This document shows, in pieces, positions 15,396-23,700 of a stretch of DNA of 37,224 bases. The stretch is from Bacteroidia bacterium (GTDB lineage Bacteria > Bacteroidota > Bacteroidia > Flavobacteriales > Flavobacteriaceae), in the NCBI GenBank assembly GCA_030427985.1, contig JAUIBH010000031.1, positions 1-37,224 on the forward strand, given 5' to 3'. The notes beneath the pieces are model-generated. The model was not told the origin of the DNA, searched no databases, and saw only the letters and a list, made by a program, of their open reading frames with translations. The position numbers were made by a program, and so were the translations under genes. Positions within the stretch are counted from its first letter, which is position 1, and the number at the start of each line of letters is the position of its first letter.

Positions 15396-15995
15396 ATGAA
15401 AAAATGGTTAATTCCCTTAATAATTGTTGTTGTCATTGCCTTTGGACTGTACCAGTGGGCCGTAGGGTTCAACAACACCGCTGTAGAATATGAGGCCGAT
15501 GCCAAAACAGCTTGGGCCAATGTGGAAAGTACATATCAACGGAGAAACGATTTGATTGGAAACTTGGTAAAAACTGTTCAGGGGGCTGCCGATTTTGAAA
15601 GAGGTACCCTGACCGATGTCATCGAGGCCCGTGCCAAGGCCACTTCAACCACCATAGATGCAAACAACTTAACGGCAGCACAATTAGCGGAATTTCAACA
15701 GGCTCAAACTGGACTTTCATCCGCCCTATCCCGACTTTTGGTGACCGTGGAACGCTATCCCGAGCTCAAGGCCAACCAAAATTTCTTGGAATTGCAATCC
15801 CAATTGGAAGGTACCGAGAACCGAATCAATGTGGCTAGGGACAGATACAATGAAAAAGTAAATATTTACGATATCCATACCACAAAATTTCCTGGTAAAA
15901 TCTTGGCCGGCTGGTTTGGCTTTGAGGAAATGCCTCGTTACCAAGCTGACCCCGGTGCTGAAAATGCTCCTGATGTAAATTTCGACTTCGATTAG
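15396..15995 (+). CDS. lemA: LemA family protein
   Basis: A 199-aa LemA protein. It has an N-terminal membrane helix (KWLIPLIIVVVIAFGLYQW), then an antiparallel helical bundle with the family hallmarks VESTYQRRNDLIGNLVKTV, ATSTTIDA and LTVTVERYPELKANQNF-like text (here RLLVTVERYPELKANQNFLE), and NVARDRYNEKVNIYD. It ends with FPGKILAGWFGF and an acidic tail. The family is common next to TPM-domain genes, and its biochemical role is unsettled. It lies 24 bp after the MerR gene and 2 bp before the first TPM gene. Confidence 0.96.
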   Translation: MKKWLIPLIIVVVIAFGLYQWAVGFNNTAVEYEADAKTAWANVESTYQRRNDLIGNLVKTVQGAADFERGTLTDVIEARAKATSTTIDANNLTAAQLAEFQQAQTGLSSALSRLLVTVERYPELKANQNFLELQSQLEGTENRINVARDRYNEKVNIYDIHTTKFPGKILAGWFGFEEMPRYQADPGAENAPDVNFDFD

Positions 15996-15997
15996 AC

Positions 15998-16435
15998 ATG
16001 TCGCATGTAGAGGAATTTTTAACGGCCGATGAAGAACAGGAAATCATCAACGCCATTTTAGAAGCTGAAAAAAACACTTCTGGAGAAATTCGTGTGCACA
16101 TTGAAGGCACTGCCAAAATAGACCATTTTAGCAGAGCACAGCAGTTGTTCCATTTTTTAAAAATGGACAATACCAAGGAAGGCAATGGCGTGTTGATCTA
16201 CGTAGCGGTGGATGATAAAAAATTTGTCATCTATGGCGATACGGGTATTGACCGCGTAGTTCCCAAAGGATTTTGGGATACCACCAAAGACGTGATGGCT
16301 TCCCACTTTAAAAAAGGACATTTTAAACAGGGCATTGCAGAAGGTATTTTAATGGCCGGAAAGGAATTGGAATCCCATTTTCCATGGGACCATAACGACA
16401 CCAATGAGTTGAGCGATGCGATATCCAAAGGCTAG
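15998..16435 (+). CDS. TPM domain protein, soluble form
   Basis: A 145-aa protein that is essentially one TPM domain (TLP18.3/Psb32/MOLO-1, residues about 8-130): FLTADEEQEIINAILEAEKN, SGEIRVHIEG, GVLIYVAVDDKKFVIYGDTG and the FKQGIAEGI end. There is no signal peptide or membrane helix, unlike its neighbour. It starts 2 bp after lemA, and its last 20 bp overlap the start of the second TPM gene. TPM domains have been linked to acid phosphatase activity in plants and to membrane-protein assembly; the bacterial role next to LemA is unknown. Confidence 0.93.
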   Translation: MSHVEEFLTADEEQEIINAILEAEKNTSGEIRVHIEGTAKIDHFSRAQQLFHFLKMDNTKEGNGVLIYVAVDDKKFVIYGDTGIDRVVPKGFWDTTKDVMASHFKKGHFKQGIAEGILMAGKELESHFPWDHNDTNELSDAISKG

Positions 16436-17207
16436 CCTTTTTGTATTTGCTTTTTTATGCGTTTCCCTAAGCTGGGGGCAATTTACCATACCCGAAAAGC
16501 CCCAAAAACAGACCAGCGTTTATGATTATGTGAACCTTTTGTCTTCTTCCCAAAGTAATGCTCTTGAACAAAAGTTGATTCGGTATTCCGATAGTACCTC
16601 AACCCAGATTGTCATTGCCATTATCAGTTCCACTGAAGGGGAAAACATCAACTATTTGGGTGCGCAGTGGGGTCAAAAATGGGGCATTGGGCAAGCCGAC
16701 AAGGATAACGGTGTGCTTGTGCTTCTAGCAAGGGACGATAGGCGAATTGCTATCAATACCGGTTATGGCACGGAAGGCACCTTGACCGATTTTATGTCCA
16801 AACGAATTATTGAATCCGTAATCATTCCTGAATTTAAGAAAGGGGATTATTACAGTGGATTGGACAAAGGCGCCGATGCTATTTTTCAAGTCCTGAATGG
16901 GGAATTTACTGAAGACCGCACCTTTGGCAATGAGCAACGATTTCCATTTAGAGCACTGTTTCCCTTTATCATTTTTATTGTGATCATGATCATTCTTTGG
17001 AGCCGTAAAAATAAGGGCGGCGGCAAAGGTGGTGGACGTCGTGGCAGCGGTTTGGACATTTGGGACATGATTATTTTGAGCAATATGGGACGTAGCTCTG
17101 GCTCCTCCGGTGGTTTTGGCAGCGGAGGCTTTGGAGGTGGCGGTGGATTTAGTGGAGGCTTCGGCGGCGGCGGCTTTGGCGGTGGTGGTGCTTCCGGAGG
17201 GTGGTAA
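16416..17207 (+). CDS. TPM domain protein with membrane helix and Gly-rich tail (YgcG-like)
   Basis: A 263-aa protein. A signal peptide (to about SWGQ, residue 22) is followed by a periplasmic TPM domain (residues about 28-160): TIPEKPQKQTSVYDYVNLLS, TQIVIAIISS, GVLVLLARDDRRIAINTGYG and FKKGDYYSGLDKG. A membrane helix (about 178-194, FPFIIFIVIMIILW) follows, and the tail is made almost only of Gly, Ser and Phe. This is the YgcG-like layout. The gene overlaps the soluble TPM gene by 20 bp in a different frame and ends the operon. Confidence 0.95.
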   Translation: MRYPKASLFVFAFLCVSLSWGQFTIPEKPQKQTSVYDYVNLLSSSQSNALEQKLIRYSDSTSTQIVIAIISSTEGENINYLGAQWGQKWGIGQADKDNGVLVLLARDDRRIAINTGYGTEGTLTDFMSKRIIESVIIPEFKKGDYYSGLDKGADAIFQVLNGEFTEDRTFGNEQRFPFRALFPFIIFIVIMIILWSRKNKGGGKGGGRRGSGLDIWDMIILSNMGRSSGSSGGFGSGGFGGGGGFSGGFGGGGFGGGGASGGW

Positions 17208-17260
17208 ACCTGAAGCAACCTTTTTGCCTTTTCTCATCTTTTCCCAAATAGCTATATGTG

Positions 17261-17743
17261 ATGCAAAAAAAATTGTTTCTTGCCCTTCTAATACTTTTTA
17301 TTTCCTCTTGCAACTCTGACAAAAACGAACTGAACTGTGCTGCTGTTTTATGCGAATCGGGGCTCAACAATATTTATATCAACTTTTTGGGTGAGACCAG
17401 TGAAGAAAACTTATTGGACAACGAAAGCATAGATTCATCAACGATTGAGATTCTGGATGGGGAAAATGAAGAAGTGCCGTTTACCCTAAATGAAATTCCA
17501 GATTCGGGGATGTTTCTGGTTATTCCAGTTTCAATTGAAACATATGGCCAAAAGTCCTTCACCATAAATTTTGCAGGAGGGGACCCTTTTGCCATTGATT
17601 TTAATACTGCCTTTATTGCTAAAGAACAATGTTGTGGACCATATACTTTAATAGAAGATATTGAAATCAGTGTCTACCCCCACGAATTAATAGAGCCCGG
17701 ACATCTTCCGCTCCAAATCACTTTACATGTTCCAGATTTTTAA
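17261..17743 (+). CDS. small hypothetical lipoprotein
   Basis: A 160-aa protein. I chose the ATG at 17261 over a GTG one codon earlier. The signal peptide ends in LFISSC (C17), giving a lipoprotein. The mature part begins with acidic residues and has a CAAVLC pair and a later CC pair, so disulphides are possible, with a beta-rich remainder. I do not recognise a family. It follows the TPM operon by about 50 bp and converges with the outer-membrane protein gene, 5 bp between stops. Confidence 0.75.
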   Translation: MQKKLFLALLILFISSCNSDKNELNCAAVLCESGLNNIYINFLGETSEENLLDNESIDSSTIEILDGENEEVPFTLNEIPDSGMFLVIPVSIETYGQKSFTINFAGGDPFAIDFNTAFIAKEQCCGPYTLIEDIEISVYPHELIEPGHLPLQITLHVPDF

Positions 17744-17748
17744 CCATT

Positions 17749-20535
17749 TTAAAGCCTGATAAAACGGCGACCTCCCCTATTTTGGTTTGGCGCTCCTTTT
17801 CCGCCAAAAGAATCGAACTTAATGGTAAGACTTCCCATAAAATAGCGTTTGAGTGCTGTTCCCTGAAAATCCTGAACAAAATCCTGACCAGTGGTCCTAC
17901 GTGAATTGATGTTCTGGTTGAGTAAATCGTAGGCCAAAAACTTCAAGGTCGCTTTCTTTTTGAATAGCTGTACCCCAAGACTCATGTTCCAAAATATAGC
18001 ATCCTTATCAAAGCCTTCGCCTAAATTTCCATTGTAGGAATATCTGATATCATTACCAAAAACCACATTTTCTGGCCAGTAGGTTGTAGTTCTAAACGAC
18101 AAATTGTGGGTAGTAAAATCAACGTTCTCCACATTATCCAAATTGTACCGCGTAGCATTTATACCGTAGGTATATGACGGTTCAATCTCGATTTTTTCTT
18201 TGTAATTAAAAAGAAAGCCCACTCTTGGGGAAATTGATAGGTTTTTGGCTTCCAACCTGCTTCCGTTGGTAAACCCCACCTGCTTACTGATGTTGGCACC
18301 AGTACCCAAATTAATCTTAACAGTATACAAACTATCCCTTTTAATTTGCTTACTATAACTAAAACCCATCCAACCATTGTAATTGCCATCTACGTTTTGG
18401 TAGGTAGTGGTTCGGATGAAGTTCTCGTCGGTAGTGGTAATGGGTACTATTCTATCTTTTTGAAAATTCATATTGGCATACAAGAACAATCCGGTTCGTT
18501 CCTGCCAGTTATAATTGTTGTAATTAAGATTCACGCGATGTGTGATTTCCGGTCCTAAATTTGGGTTTCCCACTATGATGTTCAATGGGTTATTCACATT
18601 GGGAACGGGCTGTAACTGGTTCACGGAAGGAACATTAAGATTGGTATTATAGTAAATTCCCAGATTTTTGTTCTTGCCCAAAGTATAATTGATAGTGGAA
18701 TTGAACAGCAACTTTGAAAAATCATTGGAGAAAGAAGTGTTCTGAATCAAATCCTGATTATCCAGCCCCACTTGCTCATATCTGGCGCTTAGATTGAACC
18801 GCAATTTTTTTCCGTTGGAACCCAATGCTATTCCGGGAATATGCTTTTGGGTTTCAAAATCAAACTCTGAACTCAAGGTTGAATTGAACACATATTCACC
18901 CGAAACCTCATCAAAATTGGTTACGGTACGCTGGTTTTGCTGTTTGTTGTTGGAATAGCTGTATCTAAAATCCATATAAAAATCTTTGTTCAAGGGCTGG
19001 CGGTAGGAAACTCCTAATTCATAGGAATCATTTTTATTGTCAATACTGGTTCGTTGATCTAAAATCTGAGTACTAGGGTCATCCCCAAAAACATTTCGTT
19101 CCGAATTCAATGCGGATTCGGTGGTGTTCAGTCTATTGTTATTATCAAAATAAACCCGGACGTATTTGCCAACTGTGTCCAACTTCTTCATGATTTCCAC
19201 TCTATTGTCAAAGTTGCGTTGCATGCCATCACTGGTGTTGATGGATGTATTCTCATTGATCAAATTTCCATCTTCATCGGTGGATACGGTATATTCCGCA
19301 TCAGATGAATTGGTCCGGTTTACGGTAATGTTGGGTCGTACCGTTATTCGAGTGGTTTTGTTTACATCAAACTCCAAATTGCTCCTCCCTTGATTGGAGT
19401 TGGTCGTCCCCACAAAACTGGTTTCTGTATCCGTAAAGAAACTCCCAGTGGGCAAGATGTTTTCCCGGGATATTTTTTCATCATTATAGGAATCACTGTA
19501 GGAATAAAAATAATTCCCATCTATTCTGTATTTATCTTTTTCTTGGTCGGCATAGCTGATTCCCAGTGTGGAGGAAGTGGTAATTCCTTGTCCAAAACCA
19601 AAGGAAAGGTTTCCATAGGAAAACGACCCGTTGCTGTTAAAACTGCCTCCCCCACCTCTGGCATTGCCTACCATTTCGTAGATTTCATCATAGGAAAAAC
19701 CAGAGTTGTTAATGTTATTACTACTGCCCAGAAGGCTAAGTCGTTTTGTGTCGTTAAAATAGTTGAGAAGACCATTGGCCTGATACCGGTCATCTGTACC
19801 ATAACCTCCGGCCAAACGACCCATATACCCCTTGTTCTTGTCCTCCTTAAGGGTTAAGTTGATGGTTTTGTTCTCGCCGTTCCCCTGATCACCCACAAAT
19901 TCTTCCTCCCGGGTCTTGGTATCGGTAATCTGAATTTTACTGATTAAATCCTTGGATAGGCTTTTGGTGGCCACCGTTGGATCCGTACTAAAAAATACCT
20001 GTCCGTTCACCAATACCTGATTAACCTCTTTTCCATTCACGGTAATGGTACCGTCCGTATCCACTTCTACCCCGGGTAACTGTTTCAGTACGTCTTCTAC
20101 CGTAGCATCTGGTCGGGTCTTGAACGAATCCGAGTTAAATTCCAAAGTGTCCTGCTTAATGGTAATGGGTACGCGTTCAGCAACCACATCAACACCTGTG
20201 AGCTGTTGCACCTGTTCTTCCATTGTTATATTTCTCAAATCAACCGATGGTTTGAGTTCAACCTCAACTGATTTGGATTTAAAACCCGTATAGGAAAAAT
20301 TAACCCTCGCCTTTTTTAAGGAGGTTCTACCTTCCAATTCAAAAACCCCGTTTTGGTCGGTAATGGTGTAAGTAATCAAAGTGCTGTCCTGAATGGATTC
20401 CGCATAAATAGTAGCCCCTTCCAAAGGACTGTCGTTGGCATCATCCACTACTTTTCCTTTAACTAAAAAGTCTTGCGCGGATAGGGATATAATTGAAAGG
20501 GTGGTTAGGATGAGAGTGGTGTAAATTTTTTTCAA
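17749..20535 (-). CDS. outer-membrane beta-barrel receptor-like protein (TonB-receptor related, OMP_b-brl_3 type)
   Basis: About 928 aa from a TTG start that places LKKIYTTLILTTLSIISLSA as a signal peptide. The frame is open a further 50 codons to an ATG at 20685, but that segment is not signal-like. The mature N-terminus is a carboxypeptidase-regulatory-like domain (DFLVKGKVVDDANDSPLEGA, residues about 22-100). A plug-like domain follows (PDATVEDVLKQLPGVEVD, VLVNGQVFF). The rest is a large beta-barrel (RLAGGYGTDDRYQANGLLNY onwards) that ends in a Gly/Arg-rich tail. No SusD or TonB-box partner is adjacent, so the substrate is unknown. Confidence 0.9.
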   Translation of the reverse strand: MKKIYTTLILTTLSIISLSAQDFLVKGKVVDDANDSPLEGATIYAESIQDSTLITYTITDQNGVFELEGRTSLKKARVNFSYTGFKSKSVEVELKPSVDLRNITMEEQVQQLTGVDVVAERVPITIKQDTLEFNSDSFKTRPDATVEDVLKQLPGVEVDTDGTITVNGKEVNQVLVNGQVFFSTDPTVATKSLSKDLISKIQITDTKTREEEFVGDQGNGENKTINLTLKEDKNKGYMGRLAGGYGTDDRYQANGLLNYFNDTKRLSLLGSSNNINNSGFSYDEIYEMVGNARGGGGSFNSNGSFSYGNLSFGFGQGITTSSTLGISYADQEKDKYRIDGNYFYSYSDSYNDEKISRENILPTGSFFTDTETSFVGTTNSNQGRSNLEFDVNKTTRITVRPNITVNRTNSSDAEYTVSTDEDGNLINENTSINTSDGMQRNFDNRVEIMKKLDTVGKYVRVYFDNNNRLNTTESALNSERNVFGDDPSTQILDQRTSIDNKNDSYELGVSYRQPLNKDFYMDFRYSYSNNKQQNQRTVTNFDEVSGEYVFNSTLSSEFDFETQKHIPGIALGSNGKKLRFNLSARYEQVGLDNQDLIQNTSFSNDFSKLLFNSTINYTLGKNKNLGIYYNTNLNVPSVNQLQPVPNVNNPLNIIVGNPNLGPEITHRVNLNYNNYNWQERTGLFLYANMNFQKDRIVPITTTDENFIRTTTYQNVDGNYNGWMGFSYSKQIKRDSLYTVKINLGTGANISKQVGFTNGSRLEAKNLSISPRVGFLFNYKEKIEIEPSYTYGINATRYNLDNVENVDFTTHNLSFRTTTYWPENVVFGNDIRYSYNGNLGEGFDKDAIFWNMSLGVQLFKKKATLKFLAYDLLNQNINSRRTTGQDFVQDFQGTALKRYFMGSLTIKFDSFGGKGAPNQNRGGRRFIRL

Positions 20536-20788
20536 ATGGCAGTTTGTTTTTTGAATTGATGTAAAATTCACACTTAAAATATGGTATAAATCAAATGGTC
20601 GTTTCCGGTTTAACGTAACTTTGAGATAGTTTGCCCTATAAATCATAAAGGTTTCCCAACATTTGGTCCATTTTACAAGGGTCATCCGTAAATCCTAATG
20701 TACCATTCGTAAAATGAGGCATTGCCCCTACCCATTTTTACCTATCTTGGTTTTGGCTAAATTTATTTCTAATTAATTCCATTTAGGC

Positions 20789-23700
20789 ATGTCAAGGCTT
20801 TTCAGAATTTCCATTGCTTTTCTACTGATTTTTACTGTTTCTTGTAAGAAAAAAACGGGTGAAGACGATACGGACAACCTGTTTAAATTCAAGGATTACA
20901 TTAGTTACCATACCCATGGAAACCAGAGCATCTCTGCACCGATAAAAATTGTTTTGGCCCAGCAATTGACGCAATATGAGTTGAATCAAGAACTTCCTGA
21001 AGAATATCTCAAAATTTCACCAAGTATTGAAGGTACACTTATGATTGAAAATGGCAGGGAACTGACCTTTCAACCATCAGAATATTTAAAACCCGATACA
21101 GAATATGTGGTCACTTTGTCTTTGAACAAACTCATGGAGGACATTGACAGTGATTTTAAAAAATACACTTTCAGCTTTAAGACTATCTCGCCAAACTTTA
21201 AAATCAATCTGGGCAACCTACAATCCTACAGCAGGGAGTGGCAATATTTAACCGGAACCTTGGATGCTTCCGATATTTTGGAGGCCTCCAAAATAAATGG
21301 TGTCCTTTCTGTACAACAAGGCGATAAAAAAGTTCCTGTAAAATGGGATAATATTTCCGATAACGCGCAATATTATAGTTTTAAAATCGACAGTATTTCC
21401 CGTAAAACAGAGGATGGCGAATTGTCCATCAGTTGGACAGGGGATGCATTGGGTATTGATAATAAAGGCTCTGAAAAATATAAGATTCCAGGACTCAATA
21501 AATTTGTCATTGTGGATGCCAAGACTTCTTCGGCTCCCAACGCAGTTTTGACGCTCAACTTCTCCGAACCCCTAAAACAAGACCAAAACCTGAATGGATT
21601 GGTGACCATTGAGAATGCCGAGAGCCTCAGATATGAAATTGATGGCAATGTGCTCAAGGTCTACCCTTCCAACCGTATTTTGGGGGAGGTACGAGTAAAC
21701 GCATTTGAAGGCATCAAAAGCGAATACGGATTTACCTTAAGCAAAACCTTCTCAGAACTGGTTTCCTTTGAACAGTTGAAACCCAACGTCCGATTGATTT
21801 CCAAAGGGACCATTTTACCCAATGCGGCATCAACACCTATTTATTTTGAAACGGTAAACCTCTCCGCCGTGGAGGTACGTGTTATTCAGGTTTATGAAAA
21901 CAACATGCTGCAATACCTTCAAAATAATAATTTAGGCAACGAATACCTATCCGATTTAAGACCTGTTGGGCGCAGGGTGGCCTACAAAGTCATTCCACTA
22001 TCAGAAACCGGAGAGGAAAATCTTAGTTACTGGAAAGCCCATGCCCTAGACCTCTCTGAATTGATCAAAATTCATCCAGGATCCTTGTACCGGGTCGAGT
22101 TCAGCTTTAAAAAAGAACATACTACCTACAATTGTGGTGATTCCGAAGCCATTGAAGAAACATCAATTGACTATGCTACGCAAAATTCCAGTGATGAAGC
22201 CTTGGAAGAGCGCTACTGGGACAATGAAATCTATTATTGGCGAGACTATGATTATAATTGGCAAGAACGGGACAATCCCTGCCATTCAGCCTATTATAAC
22301 GATACCCGTATTGCCCATACCAACCTATTGGGCAGCGATTTGGGACTCATCGCCAAGAAAGGGAACAACCGCTCCTACCATTTTGCGGCCACCAACCTAT
22401 TAACCACCAAACCGGAGGCCGGTACCAACATCAAGCTCTATAATTACCAACAGCAATTATTGGGAGAAGTAACTACAGACGCCTCTGGTTTTGCCATCTA
22501 CGACGGAGAGAAAAACGTTGCTTTTGCCGTGGCCCAAAAGGGCAACAATTTTGCCTATGCCAAATTAATGGATGGCAATGCCCTTTCCTTCAGCAAGTTT
22601 GATATTTCCGGCGAAGAATTGCAAAGTGGGCTTCAAGGCTTTATCTATACCGAAAGAGGTGTTCATCGTCCCGGGGATGTGGCCCACCTCACCTTTGTTT
22701 TAGACGATTCTGCAAATCCGCTTCCGCAAGGGCATCCTGTTACGCTGAAAGTGACCGATGCACGTGGCAAACTCGTGCAACGCAATGTACTTACTGAAGG
22801 AACGCTTCCCGTGTCCAATGGGTTGTACGCCAAAAAAGAGGAGAAATTCTATTATTTCCCAGTTCCCACCCAAGCCAATTCCCCAACCGGAACATGGAAT
22901 GCCAAAATTATAGTGGGCGGCGCCCAGTTCAACAAAAGCTTAAAAGTAGCCACCGTAAAACCCAATCGCTTAAAAGTGGATTTTTCGTTTAATGATGACG
23001 TATTGACTACCAACTCCAACAATCGAGGGAAAGCCACCGTACATTGGTTGCATGGTGCCCCGGCCCGCAATCTTAAAATCGATATCAATGCCACCCTCAA
23101 ACAAACAGCAACTGCTTTTCCAAAATTTAAGGACTATGTGTTCCAAGATCCTGTACGCAGCTTCAACGAGACTGAATTGCAATGGATTTCATCCAAATTG
23201 GATGCCAATGGGGTTTTAAACATCAATGAAAAAATCAATGTGAATGGCAATGCCCCTGGAATGCTTCAGGCCACCTTCACTACCAAGGTGTTTGAAGGGG
23301 GAGGTGACTTCTCCATAGATGTATTTTCCAAGAATTTGGCGCCTTTCACTCATTTTGTGGGATTAAAATCACCTGAAGCCAAGCAATATGGCTCTTTCTT
23401 GACCGATGAAAACACCTCTTTTGATGTGGTCAGTGTAGATGCGCAAGGAAATCCATCCGGAAATCGAAAGCTGAAAGTCCAAATTTTTAAAATTGAATGG
23501 CGTTGGTGGTGGAATCGGGGTTATGACAACCTTTCCCGCTACGAAAATGCCACAGTTCATCGTCCGTTCAAGGAAATGAACATTACCACGGGTGCTAATG
23601 GAAAAGCCAGTTTCAATATTAATGTCCCTGATGACGATGGAGGTCGATTCTTGATTCGGGTAATTGATGAAGTTTCTGGCCACGCCACGGGCCGTACTGC

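Noticed and set aside
16725..17237. Minus-strand frames rich in Pro, Ala and Thr opposite the second TPM gene
   Set aside because: They mirror the Gly/Ser-rich tail of the real gene on the plus strand and have no independent support.
20536..20685. 50 extra N-terminal residues in frame with the outer-membrane protein
   Set aside because: They would bury the signal peptide LKKIYTTLILTTLSIISLSA inside the protein; the TTG at 20535 leaves it at the N-terminus.
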